From: Pseudomonas sp. S31
GTDB taxonomy: Bacteria > Pseudomonadota > Gammaproteobacteria > Pseudomonadales > Pseudomonadaceae
DNA length: 64,000 nt
Direction: 5' to 3'
Assembly (NCBI RefSeq): GCF_016648105.1
Contig: NZ_JACVVE010000026.1
Coordinates: 39,807 to 103,806 of the forward strand
In this document: positions 44,629-52,840 of the stretch, in pieces
Position numbering within the stretch: position 1 is the first letter of the stretch
Layout of the letters: each line of letters starts with the position of its first letter
Program-made: the position numbers and the translations under genes
The notes under the pieces: generated by a model
The model's input: only the letters and a program-made list of their open reading frames with translations
Told to the model about the DNA's origin: nothing
The model's database searches: none

Positions 44629-45849
44629 TCAGAGTGGATTGCAGCCAGCCTTCTGCGCAGCCGCCTCACTCACGTTGGGGCGGAACGGCTCAAGGTTGAA
44701 CTCATTCTTGTTGCGCGCGATCTGGTAGTGACAGACCAACTGGCGGCGCATGCCGCCACCGTCGTTCTGCGTCCATTGGTAATCGTCACCGAACTTCCTG
44801 CGCATTTCGGCGTACACGGCATCCGAGCCGCTCGAGCCTTTCTGCTCCCTACCCTTCGCGGTGAGCTTGAGCGAAAGGGTCCACTCCTCCTTGCCGGTAC
44901 CAGGGTCGAAGCGTCGAATCCAACGGCCAGATTCGATGTACTCGTTGGTCGGTGTCCGCTCACGCTCGGCAATCGCCTGATCCCTGGCGTTGCAGGCAAA
45001 CTGCGCCCGGCCGTCCGGGCGCTCGGGCATGCTCAGGGCGATGATCGGAACCCATACTCCGGTCTGGTTGAAGTAACGCGTCTGGTCCAGGCGCGCATCT
45101 GCCAGCCCTTCGCTATCGCCGGCAAGATGGAAGAACGACTCGATGGGCAGGGTCTCATCGCCGCCATCGCGTTTCCAGTTCTCAAGGCGCAACTCGTTCT
45201 GCCTGCGGAACAAGTCACCTTGGCGCATCGCCCGCAGTGACTGGTTGAAGTTCTCGACCGCATACTTGTCCAGGTCATCCCGCACGGCAAAACCACAAGA
45301 GTTGCGGTTATCGCCCTTGGATTCCTTCTGGTATTGGTTGACCCATTGCTCGGCGGTGGTGATGTCCTGTCGATGGCAGGGCGCACCTTTGGCCTTGGCC
45401 GTAGCGGCTGAGGCGGTGCCACAGCCATTCTCGCGCCGGCTGTTGGTGCCACCATCCACCGGAAATGCGCACAGTACCGAGTACTTCTGCTTCGACTCCG
45501 GTAATTCATTGATCGGGTAGAGGATGTAGCCGTTGTTCTGGTCCTGTACCAGGCGTCTGAAGTTGGCATCCTTGCGCAGATAGGAAAACGATGTGCCTTT
45601 GCTCCTCTCGGAGGTCGGGCTGACGTCCCACGAGTTGTACATCCCTTCCCGTGGCGCAGGCTCGGTCGCCCGCAGGATAATGCCGGAACAGAGGAACGCC
45701 GGCGACGAGCTCTTGCCGCAATTCTCCGGCGTGGCGTCGTAACGTGCCTGTTGAGCACGTGCGGTTTCTTCGCAGCTGCGCGCATAGGCAAGGCTGCCGG
45801 GCAACGCCAGGCACAAGGTGGCAAACAGCAATCCAGTGCGATTCATCAT
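44629..45849 (-). CDS. Halovibrin (HvnA)-like secreted protein 2
   Basis: This 406-residue protein has a signal peptide (LLFATLCLALPGSLAYA) and is a diverged paralogue of the convergent gene: CSGIILRAT, GTSFSYLRKDANFRRL, CAFPVDG, then YIESGRWIRRFDPGTGKEEW, and NLEPFRPN before a Cys-Asn-Pro end. It lacks the middle insert of copy 1 and is 60 residues shorter. The two genes converge with 42 bp between, which includes a GC-rich hairpin. Likely secreted; activity inferred. Confidence 0.7.
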   Translation of the reverse strand: MMNRTGLLFATLCLALPGSLAYARSCEETARAQQARYDATPENCGKSSSPAFLCSGIILRATEPAPREGMYNSWDVSPTSERSKGTSFSYLRKDANFRRLVQDQNNGYILYPINELPESKQKYSVLCAFPVDGGTNSRRENGCGTASAATAKAKGAPCHRQDITTAEQWVNQYQKESKGDNRNSCGFAVRDDLDKYAVENFNQSLRAMRQGDLFRRQNELRLENWKRDGGDETLPIESFFHLAGDSEGLADARLDQTRYFNQTGVWVPIIALSMPERPDGRAQFACNARDQAIAERERTPTNEYIESGRWIRRFDPGTGKEEWTLSLKLTAKGREQKGSSGSDAVYAEMRRKFGDDYQWTQNDGGGMRRQLVCHYQIARNKNEFNLEPFRPNVSEAAAQKAGCNPL

Positions 45850-46017
45850 TTTCTCCTCGGAGGGTCGGTGGCCAGCCGTTTAAAACTCACCGAACCCCCA
45901 AGGCGGCACAACTGTCAGAAATGTCAGGTCTGCCTCAGCCCATGCGCACGCTAGTTGTTACATCGCAGGTGCCAGCAAGGTTACAATCGCGCCTTTTTCC
46001 ACGCCCAAGGAGCGCCG

Positions 46018-46596
46018 ATGTCCGGCCTCGAACTCGTCGCCGCCGTGCTCGGCGTCACCGCCGTCTGGCTTACCGTCAAACAGAACGCCTGGTGCTGGCC
46101 GATCGGTCTGGTCATGGTTTCGATCTATGCCTGGCTGTTCTTCGAGGTGAAACTGTATTCGGGCATGCTTCTGCAACTGGCGTACGCCGTGCTGACGCTG
46201 TATGGCTGGTGGCAATGGAAGCGCCCGGACCGCGTCGAGGATGCCCGCCGGGTCTCGCGCCTGGGGGCGTCGAGCCTGGTTGCCGGGCTGACGGCAGGCC
46301 TGCTGATGAGCCTGGCGCTGGGCGCCAGCATGGCCACGTGGACCGATGCCGCCCTGCCCTGGCTGGACGCGACCCTGACCGGTTTCAGCCTGGTCGCGCA
46401 GCTGTGGATGGCACAGAAACGCCTGCAATGCTGGCCCTTGTGGGTGGTGGTGGACGTGGCCTATGTCGGCCAGTACCTGCACCAGCAGATGTACTTCACC
46501 GCCGGGTTCTTCGCCGTGCTCACCGTCATCGCCGTGCGCGGCTGGCTGGAGTGGCGCCGTGACCCGGCGCTGGCAGCATCACCGGTGGCGCCATGA
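46018..46596 (+). CDS. pnuC: Nicotinamide riboside transporter PnuC
   Basis: This 192-residue membrane protein has about seven hydrophobic segments and the PnuC motifs KQNAWCWPIGLVMVSIYAW, YAVLTLYGWWQW and LWVVVDVAYVGQYLH. PnuC carries nicotinamide riboside across the inner membrane, pulled by phosphorylation inside. The start overlaps none; its stop overlaps the kinase gene (ATGA). Ribosome binding site aaggag. Confidence 0.93.
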   Translation: MSGLELVAAVLGVTAVWLTVKQNAWCWPIGLVMVSIYAWLFFEVKLYSGMLLQLAYAVLTLYGWWQWKRPDRVEDARRVSRLGASSLVAGLTAGLLMSLALGASMATWTDAALPWLDATLTGFSLVAQLWMAQKRLQCWPLWVVVDVAYVGQYLHQQMYFTAGFFAVLTVIAVRGWLEWRRDPALAASPVAP

Positions 46597-47144
46597 AGGT
46601 ACTGGTGCTGTGCGGCCCGGAGTCCAGCGGCAAGAGCTGGCTGAGCGGGGTGATCCAGGCGCGCTTCGGCGGCGTGGTGGTGGCCGAGTACGTGCGCCAC
46701 TTCATCGACCAGGAGTGCCGCGATACCTGCTACGCCGATATCCCGGTCATCGCGCGGGGCCAATTGGCCTGGGAAGACCAGGCACGCGCACAGGCCCCCG
46801 AGCTGTTGATCCTCGACACCCACCTGCTCAGCAACATGCTCTGGAGCCGGGCCCTGTTCGACGACTGCCCACCGTGGCTGGAGCAAGCGCTGCTGGCGCG
46901 CCGCTACGACCTGCACCTGCTGCTCAGCCCACAAGGCGTGGGCTGGGTCGCCGATGGCCAGCGCAGCCAGCCCGAGCTAGGCGATCGCCAGGCATTCTTC
47001 GACGACAGCCTGGCCTGGTTGCGGGGCCACCAGCAACCCGTGCAGATCATCGGCGGCGATTGGCTGGCGCGGGAGAACGCTGCCATGGCGGCGGTGGGGC
47101 AATGGTTGGGGCAAAAAGCCCGCCAATGCCCCACCCAGTGTTAA
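46593..47144 (+). CDS. NadR-type nicotinamide riboside kinase
   Basis: This 183-residue P-loop protein starts MKVLVLCGPESSGKSWLS (Walker A 8-15) and resembles the C-terminal ribosylnicotinamide kinase domain of NadR; EYVRHFID and LILDTHLLSNMLWS are other family parts. The N-terminal DNA-binding and adenylyltransferase domains of NadR are absent. It phosphorylates imported nicotinamide riboside to NMN for NAD synthesis. It is coupled to pnuC by overlap. Confidence 0.9.
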   Translation: MKVLVLCGPESSGKSWLSGVIQARFGGVVVAEYVRHFIDQECRDTCYADIPVIARGQLAWEDQARAQAPELLILDTHLLSNMLWSRALFDDCPPWLEQALLARRYDLHLLLSPQGVGWVADGQRSQPELGDRQAFFDDSLAWLRGHQQPVQIIGGDWLARENAAMAAVGQWLGQKARQCPTQC

Positions 47145-47232
47145 CCAGGCGCAACACCCTGTGGGGGCCTACCCCCCGTATTTGTGGGCTTTGCACCGGT
47201 TTCGGGGACAGTGAAAAATTTGTGAAACACCC

Positions 47233-47286
47233 TCGCCCAATCACCCTCAGGCGTCGTGATTGCTGGGCGCAACGGCGATTGGGCGA
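47233..47286 (+). promoter_or_regulatory. Long dyad upstream of the fap operon
   Basis: A 10-bp inverted repeat, tcgcccaatc (47233-47242) and gattgggcga (47277-47286), is spaced by 34 nt. It lies upstream of the second dyad and the candidate sigma-54 promoter. It could be a regulator site or half of an RNA structure of an upstream leader. Confidence 0.45.
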
Positions 47287-47291
47287 ATAAT

Positions 47292-47311
47292 TTGTATCAC
47301 CGCTGATACAA
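47292..47311 (+). promoter_or_regulatory. Palindromic enhancer-like site upstream of the fap operon
   Basis: The 20-bp sequence ttgtatcaccgctgatacaa is a perfect 8-bp dyad with a 4-nt spacer. Its centre is about 75 bp before the candidate -24 element, the normal place for an activator of sigma-54 promoters. The likely local candidate is the VpsR-type regulator encoded at 55113. Confidence 0.55.
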
Positions 47312-47374
47312 CGAACTACTCGCCAACTCTAGGAAATATCGATAACCCATTGATTTTCCTGCTTTAGCAAAAAG

Positions 47375-47390
47375 CGGCACACCTTCTGCT
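47375..47390 (+). promoter_or_regulatory. Candidate sigma-54 promoter of fapABCDEF
   Basis: The sequence cggcacaccttctgct has GG (47376-47377) and GC (47388-47389) with the required 10-nt spacing of -24/-12 promoters, and matches GGCAC-N5-nTGC; the T at -26 position is replaced by C. A start near 47401 would leave a 43-nt leader before the fapA GTG. Confidence 0.55.
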
Positions 47391-47443
47391 CTAGTCCCTC
47401 GCAATGCTGACTGGACCTGCGCACTGAAGAAGGAATTGCCATC

Positions 47444-47881
47444 GTGGGGAATCTCGACAAAGGCTTCTACGGCCTCCTGCTGATCAGTTGCACAATCGGC
47501 GCCAGCCTGAGCGTCCCGGCGCAGGCGGACAACGGCATCATCGTCATCACTCGCGATGTGCAACCGCGCAACGCCACACGCCCGCCGCTAGCCCCCGACC
47601 CCTACCCGACCACCGTCAACGCCAACCCGTCCGAGCATGTGCTCAAGCAGACCAACGAGCTCAGCGATGGCGACTTCGCCGGCATCGCCAGCGGCGCGGG
47701 CATCTCGACGCTGGTCACCCAACAGACCAACAACCTCGGCGGCCAGATCGGCAACCAGCAGCAGTTGCCGAACATGGCCGGTGGTCGCGCCAGCGGCGGC
47801 GGCAACGGCATCTCCAACATGGTCAACTCCAACGTCCAGCGCGGCATGGGCGCCCTCAAGATCCTCACCGGAGGCCAGTGA
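47444..47881 (+). CDS. fapA: Functional amyloid operon protein FapA
   Basis: This 145-residue exported protein starts at GTG behind an aagga site and has a signal peptide (cleavage near AQA, residue 27). The mature part is Asn/Gln/Gly-rich, with TQQTNNLGGQIGNQQQLPN and GNGISNMVNSNVQRGMGALK. FapA is a minor component thought to influence subunit ratio and secretion of the amyloid fibre. First gene of fapABCDEF; 1 bp separates it from fapB. Confidence 0.9.
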   Translation: MGNLDKGFYGLLLISCTIGASLSVPAQADNGIIVITRDVQPRNATRPPLAPDPYPTTVNANPSEHVLKQTNELSDGDFAGIASGAGISTLVTQQTNNLGGQIGNQQQLPNMAGGRASGGGNGISNMVNSNVQRGMGALKILTGGQ

Positions 47882-47882
47882 G

Positions 47883-48455
47883 ATGAGGCACTCGCTGCTG
47901 ATCCTGGCCGTGTTCTGCAGTACCTCGGCCCTCGCCCAGTCCCCGGTGGTGGATACCGCCGTCATCGACAGCTCCGCCAGCCGCTACCAAGGCAACATGG
48001 CGGTCAACCAGGCGGCCGGCGACCAACAGCAACAGGCCAACGCCCGCGCCTTCGCGGTCGGCCCTGGGGCCAGCGCCAACTACCAGATCAAACAGAGCCT
48101 GGACACCCTGGCCGACCCTGCCCGCGACAGCCGCTCGCAGATCAACGGCGATGCCTTCAGCCATGGCAGCGGCGCACTGGGCGTGAACCAGAGTGCCGGG
48201 GCCAATACCCAGCAAGCCAACGCGTTGCGCATCAGCATCGGTGCGCAACCACAAAGTATCGACGACAGCGTCCTCCTGCAGCAGAACGTGGCGCTGGTCA
48301 ACAACTCCGATTCACCTGGATCCGTACCCGGCTATCGCCAGGTCACCACCAGCGACCGGGCCTTCACCGGTAGCCGTGGGGTCATCCAGGTGAATCAGAG
48401 CGCCGGGGTAGGAAACCGAACTGCCAATACCCTGAGCATCCGGGTCGCGGATTGA
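47883..48455 (+). CDS. fapB: Minor amyloid subunit FapB (nucleator)
   Basis: This 190-residue protein has a signal peptide (MRHSLLILAVFCSTSALA) and three imperfect repeats of amyloid type: QGNMAVNQAAGDQQQQANARAF, SGALGVNQSAGANTQQANAL and RGVIQVNQSAGVGNRTANTL. These resemble the repeats of FapC. FapB is considered the nucleator of the fibre. A strict coupling to fapA is suggested by the 1-bp gap. Confidence 0.92.
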   Translation: MRHSLLILAVFCSTSALAQSPVVDTAVIDSSASRYQGNMAVNQAAGDQQQQANARAFAVGPGASANYQIKQSLDTLADPARDSRSQINGDAFSHGSGALGVNQSAGANTQQANALRISIGAQPQSIDDSVLLQQNVALVNNSDSPGSVPGYRQVTTSDRAFTGSRGVIQVNQSAGVGNRTANTLSIRVAD

Positions 48456-48507
48456 CCCACAGGTAAAGCAACGACACTTAACCTAAAACAACGTACGGAG
48501 AATCACC

Positions 48508-49848
48508 ATGAAACCCTCGATGGCACTCAAGCCTCTGGTTTTCGCAATTGCTGCGGTCATGGCTGTTGCTGTACAAGCTGGGCAACCCAATAACGGCCAT
48601 AACAATGGCCATAATAACGGCCATAACGGAGGCCACAACGGCGGCAACAACGGTGGCAACAACGGCAATGACGATCCCACTGTGATCTACATCTCGGCGA
48701 CGGCCAACTCGCTGGATACCCAGGACAGCCGGGACAACAAGATCCTCAACGAAGGCACCCTCAACGGCGCCGAAATGAGCAACTCGGCCACCGGCACCAG
48801 CGGCAACGTGGGTGTCAACGTGGCGGCAGGTTCCGGCAACCAGCAGGACAACGCCGCGTCCATCGCCAACGCCGCTGCAGATGCGTCCAGCCTGGACAAC
48901 AGCTTCGTGTTCGGCACCGCCACCGCCACCGCACAAGTCACCCAGACCAGCAACAACAACAAGGTGAACAACTACGGCAGTCAGGCCGCAGCGGTAATGA
49001 GCGGCTCGGGTAACTCCGGCAGCGGCAACATGGGCATCAACATCGCCGGTGGCGACCTCAACCAGCAGAAAAACACCATGGCCATCGCCAATGCCAATGC
49101 CACCATCGGCAATGCGGTAGCCACTGCCTCGGCCAACCAGAGCGGTCCTGGCCTGGAAGTGAACAACCGTGCCGACCGTACCTATCGGGTGGATACGCTG
49201 ACCTACACCACTCGGGCGACAGGTTCCACCGCACGCGCCAACGCCTCGGAGCTGCACTCCAACGCCACCTCCTCCTGGAACACCGCTGCCAACGGCAACA
49301 GCAGCTGGGGGGTCGCCGGCAACAGCAACTCGGGCCTCACCGTCACCAACCACAAGGAAACCTCTGGCAGTAGCCACGCAGGGCTCGGCGTCGTCGCATC
49401 CGGGGGCTTCGATGCCAGCACGACCCATAGCTGGGAAAGCGGTCGCCACAGCGGCAGCACCACCGATTCGGTCAGTGGCGAGGCTAATGCGAACCTGAAT
49501 GTGGCCGTCGATACCAATCACAGCAGCCTGTACGACTCGTCGTTCGAGAAGGCCTACGACTCGCACTTCGACAAGTCGGGTAATGCCAACTACCAAGACA
49601 ACAAGAGCGGGAACTCGGCCTCGAGGAACGACGTGACCCAGGGGTACGCCGAGAGCAGCTCCTACGACCTGAGCAACACCGTGTCGTTCCAGGTCCTGAC
49701 TCCGACCGGCTGGGCAAACCCTGTGACCAACATCGCAACCCTGAGCGGTTCGGTCAATGGCGGCAGTGGCAACCTCGGTGTCAACGTGGCCTCGGGCGTG
49801 GGCAACCAGCAGAGCAACTCGCTGGCCATCTCCAACGTCTCGTTCTAA
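48508..49848 (+). CDS. fapC: Major amyloid subunit FapC
   Basis: This 446-residue protein is the main fibre subunit. After the signal peptide (cleavage near VQA, residue 24) comes an Asn/Gly/His tract (27-54), then three amyloid repeats: R1 (98-122, SGNVGVNVAAGSGNQQ...), R2 (172-196, SGNMGINIAGGDLNQQ...) and R3 (420-444, SGNLGVNVASGVGNQQ...). R1-R2 linker is about 50 residues and R2-R3 linker about 223, rich in Ser, Asn and His. No Cys is present. Ribosome binding site ggaga. Confidence 0.95.
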   Translation: MKPSMALKPLVFAIAAVMAVAVQAGQPNNGHNNGHNNGHNGGHNGGNNGGNNGNDDPTVIYISATANSLDTQDSRDNKILNEGTLNGAEMSNSATGTSGNVGVNVAAGSGNQQDNAASIANAAADASSLDNSFVFGTATATAQVTQTSNNNKVNNYGSQAAAVMSGSGNSGSGNMGINIAGGDLNQQKNTMAIANANATIGNAVATASANQSGPGLEVNNRADRTYRVDTLTYTTRATGSTARANASELHSNATSSWNTAANGNSSWGVAGNSNSGLTVTNHKETSGSSHAGLGVVASGGFDASTTHSWESGRHSGSTTDSVSGEANANLNVAVDTNHSSLYDSSFEKAYDSHFDKSGNANYQDNKSGNSASRNDVTQGYAESSSYDLSNTVSFQVLTPTGWANPVTNIATLSGSVNGGSGNLGVNVASGVGNQQSNSLAISNVSF

Positions 49849-49862
49849 GCGCTGTGTAGCAG

Positions 49863-49886
49863 AGGCCCCCTTCGGGGGGCCTTTTC
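49863..49886 (+). terminator. Intrinsic terminator between fapC and fapD
   Basis: The hairpin aggccccc-ttcg-gggggcct is followed by tttt. It lies in the 64-bp gap after fapC. Partial termination here would give much more fapABC than fapDEF mRNA, fitting the need for many fibre subunits and few secretion proteins. Confidence 0.85.
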
Positions 49887-49912
49887 CACGACCGTACCAG
49901 AGGCGATCCGAC

Positions 49913-50593
49913 ATGCGCATCCTGGCTTTGGCATGTTTGCTGTGCGTGGCAAGTCTTGGCGAAGCGGCTCAAATGCCGCTTTCGGTGCTTCCCGGCGGTG
50001 CTGTGATCTACAAGCCGATACAGAGCATCCGCGAACGCAAGTTCGCCGATCTGGTACAACAGAAAACCGATTTCAGTTGCGGCGCTGCGGCGCTGGCGAC
50101 CATCCTGCGTCAAGCCTACTGGCTGGACGTCGACGAAAAACAGATCATCGAAGGCATGCTCGCCCACGCCGACCAGGACCTGGTCAGGGTCCAGGGCTTT
50201 TCCATGCTGGACATGAAGCGCTACGTCGAAAGCCTCGGGATGCGTGCCCGGGGTTACCGGGTGGCAGCGGAAACCCTCACCAGCGTGCGCATCCCGGTGG
50301 TGGTACTGATGGACATCCGCGGCTACAAGCACTTCGTGGTGCTGCAGAAGGTCGACAAAGGCTGGGTCTACATCGGCGACCCGGTGCTCGGCCACAAGCG
50401 CTACAAGGTCGATGACTTCCTCAAGGGCTGGAACGGCATCATCTTCGCCGTGATCGGCCAGGGCTACGACAAAGGTAACGCCCTGCTCGACCCACCCCAA
50501 CCGCTCACCGCCAAGAACCGCATCGACAACTTCACGCCGGTAAAGGACGCGGAGCTGATGGACTTCGGCTTCATCCAAAGCGATTTCTTCTAA
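49913..50593 (+). CDS. fapD: FapD, C39-type cysteine peptidase
   Basis: This 226-residue protein has a signal peptide (cleavage near GEA, residue 18) and a peptidase C39 domain with Cys56 in DFSCGAAALATIL, His140 in YKHFVVL and Asp156 in YIGDP. FapD is required for fibre assembly and is thought to process Fap components in the periplasm. All catalytic residues are present. Confidence 0.93.
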   Translation: MRILALACLLCVASLGEAAQMPLSVLPGGAVIYKPIQSIRERKFADLVQQKTDFSCGAAALATILRQAYWLDVDEKQIIEGMLAHADQDLVRVQGFSMLDMKRYVESLGMRARGYRVAAETLTSVRIPVVVLMDIRGYKHFVVLQKVDKGWVYIGDPVLGHKRYKVDDFLKGWNGIIFAVIGQGYDKGNALLDPPQPLTAKNRIDNFTPVKDAELMDFGFIQSDFF

Positions 50594-50635
50594 TCGATTC
50601 TTATAACAATGGGCAAGACGCTCGGGGAGCATCCC

Positions 50636-51403
50636 ATGAAAATTCCAACCTGGCTTACCCTGGCCTGCCTCGCGGCGAGCCTGCCTACCCAGGCGCAGAC
50701 GTTCGCGCCCATCGAGCTCAAGGACCAGGAACTGGCCAACCTGCGCGGGCGCTTCGTCATGCCCGGGCGGATCATCAGCTTCGGCATCGTGATGTCCAGC
50801 ACCTGGCAGAACGCCAAAGGCGAGGTCATTGGCGTCAGCTCGACGATGCAGATCCAGCAGAACACCATCAAGCCACAGTTCTATGTCTCGACCATCGACG
50901 AGAAGCCCTCCACGACCGGGCAATCGTCCGGCAGCGGCACGATTGCCACCGGCACCGGCAGCGTGACCGGTGGCGCCGGTCTGGGCACCACCACCGGTGT
51001 GACCCAGGTGGTGCGTGCAGCGGGTGACAACAACGCCGCCAGCAACGACGTGGCCATCAATGTCACCAAGGCCAGCCAGGCCACCTCGGCATCCACGACG
51101 CCGAAGGGCCAGGTACTCACTCCCGGCTCTACCATAGCCGCCAGCAATGGCGCAGGTTCGATGAGCGTAAAATCCACCAGCAGCGGTGTGCAGATGAACA
51201 TCGTCGCCAGCAATAACCAGGGCGCCACCCTGCAACGACTGGCCGAGGGTGGCCTGTTGCAGAACGCCACATTGCTCGGTACCGGCAACCAGGTGAAGAA
51301 CCTCACGTCGCTCAATGTCGTGCTGCGCGACAGCGTGTCGACGGCCGGCGCGGTGAGCGGCAATCTTGACCAGCTCAAGGGCCTGCGCACCCTCGGATAC
51401 TGA
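50636..51403 (+). CDS. fapE: FapE, minor fibre component
   Basis: This 255-residue exported protein begins MKIPTWLTLACLAASLPTQA (signal peptide). The mature part starts QTFAPIELKDQELANLRGRF, typical of FapE, and has Thr/Gly/Ser-rich middle segments and a C-terminal QNATLLGTGNQVKNLTSLN. FapE is found in small amount in purified fibres. The ATG at 50636 has a gggag site; the upstream in-frame ATG at 50609 would add nine residues before the signal peptide. Confidence 0.9.
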   Translation: MKIPTWLTLACLAASLPTQAQTFAPIELKDQELANLRGRFVMPGRIISFGIVMSSTWQNAKGEVIGVSSTMQIQQNTIKPQFYVSTIDEKPSTTGQSSGSGTIATGTGSVTGGAGLGTTTGVTQVVRAAGDNNAASNDVAINVTKASQATSASTTPKGQVLTPGSTIAASNGAGSMSVKSTSSGVQMNIVASNNQGATLQRLAEGGLLQNATLLGTGNQVKNLTSLNVVLRDSVSTAGAVSGNLDQLKGLRTLGY

Positions 51404-51449
51404 TCTACGCTTCGTCTCATCAAATTGCAGTCGGAAGGGACGGTTAACC

Positions 51450-52730
51450 ATGCACCGATCTTTGACGTTAAGCGCTGTCGTTTGTTTGACAACCCTGGCC
51501 CCGGCCAGCTTGCTGTACGCGGCCACCGATCCCCAGGTCGAAGCCCTCAAACAGGAGTTGATGGCGCTGAAGGAGCGCTACGAAGCACAACAGAACGCCT
51601 TGATGGTGCTCGAGCAACGTCTGCGCCAGGTCGAGGAGGCGCCGCCCGCCCCGGCGCCGCGACGCCTGACCAAGTCCCCGGCGGAAACGGTCAAGGGCGG
51701 GCAGACCGTCGCGGCGGGCGCACCTGGCACGACTGGCAGCTCCTACGGCCAGTCGTTGCAGGACGATTCCCAGCCCGCGCAGAGCGTGTCCAACCTGTAT
51801 GACGAGGCCAGCGGCTTCTTCGGTGGCGGCAAGTTCAGTGTCGAGACCGGCCTGACCTACACCCACTACGACACCCGCGCCCTGGTGCTCAACGGTTTCC
51901 TGGCGCTGGACTCGATCTTCCTCGGCAACATCAACCTCGACCGCATCAAGGCCGACAACTGGACCCTGGACCTCACGGCCCGCTACAACCTCGACCAGCG
52001 TTGGCAGTTCGACATCAACGTGCCGGTGGTGTACCGCGAGTCGACCTACTCTTCCGGCGGTGCCGGGGGCGCTGGGCCGGTCACCTCGGATGCCACGGTC
52101 ACCCGCGACCCGACCATCGGCGACGTCAACGTCGGCGTGGCCTACAAGTTCCTCGACGAGTCGGAAGACTGGCCCGACGCGGTGGCCACGCTGCGGGTGA
52201 AAGCCCCCACGGGCAAGGACCCGTACGGCATCAAACTGGTCAACGACCCGACCAACGACAACCTTTCGGTGCCGGAAGACCTGCCGACCGGCAACGGCGT
52301 CTGGTCGATCACCCCAGGCATCTCGCTGGTCAAGACCTTCGACCCCGCCGTGCTGTTCGGCAGCCTGTCCTACACCTACAACATGCAGGACTCGTTCAGC
52401 GACATCAGCCCCACGGTCAACACCAAGGTGCCGGGCGACGTGAAGATTGGCGACTCCTGGCAGATCGGCGCCGGCATCGCCTTTGCCCTGAACGAGAAGA
52501 TGAGCATGTCGTTCTCGGTATCGGACCAGTTCGCCCGCAAGAGCAAGATCAAGCCCGACGGCGGCGACTGGCAATCGGTGCCCAACAGCGACTACAACGC
52601 GGCCAACTTCAACATCGGCATGACCTTCGCCGCCACCGACAACCTGACCATCGTGCCCAACCTGTCCATCGGCCTCACCGAGGACTCGCCGGACTTCTCC
52701 TTCAGCCTGAAATTCCCTTATTACTTCTGA
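51450..52730 (+). CDS. fapF: FapF, outer-membrane pore for amyloid export
   Basis: This 426-residue outer-membrane protein has a signal peptide, a periplasmic coiled coil (VEALKQELMALKERYEAQQN and following, about 28-65), a Pro/Ala linker, and a 12-strand-type beta-barrel ending KFPYYF, with a terminal Phe. FapF forms the trimeric pore through which FapB and FapC leave the cell; the coiled coil holds the trimer. The ATG follows ggaaggg. Last gene of the operon. Confidence 0.95.
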   Translation: MHRSLTLSAVVCLTTLAPASLLYAATDPQVEALKQELMALKERYEAQQNALMVLEQRLRQVEEAPPAPAPRRLTKSPAETVKGGQTVAAGAPGTTGSSYGQSLQDDSQPAQSVSNLYDEASGFFGGGKFSVETGLTYTHYDTRALVLNGFLALDSIFLGNINLDRIKADNWTLDLTARYNLDQRWQFDINVPVVYRESTYSSGGAGGAGPVTSDATVTRDPTIGDVNVGVAYKFLDESEDWPDAVATLRVKAPTGKDPYGIKLVNDPTNDNLSVPEDLPTGNGVWSITPGISLVKTFDPAVLFGSLSYTYNMQDSFSDISPTVNTKVPGDVKIGDSWQIGAGIAFALNEKMSMSFSVSDQFARKSKIKPDGGDWQSVPNSDYNAANFNIGMTFAATDNLTIVPNLSIGLTEDSPDFSFSLKFPYYF

Positions 52731-52736
52731 CCGGGC

Positions 52737-52755
52737 TGGGCGCGCAACGCGCCCA
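52737..52755 (+). terminator. Short hairpin after fapF
   Basis: The palindrome tgggcgcg-caa-cgcgccca lies 7 bp after the fapF stop. It lacks a strong T tract, so it is a weak candidate for the end of the fap transcript. Confidence 0.5.
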
Positions 52756-52840
52756 TTGTCGGCCCGCCCGCCTTGTTCTGCCTGGCCTGTTATCATCAAG
52801 CACAGATGTGTGACGATTTAATGGCAAATAAGGAATGCTT

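Noticed and set aside
48584..48680. Short tandem repeat considered as a CRISPR-like or VNTR array
   Set aside because: The repeat units are codon repeats inside fapC with no spacers; it is a protein low-complexity tract.
49781..51550. 589-codon open frame opposite fapD and fapE
   Set aside because: Shadow frame across two exported Fap proteins with family motifs.
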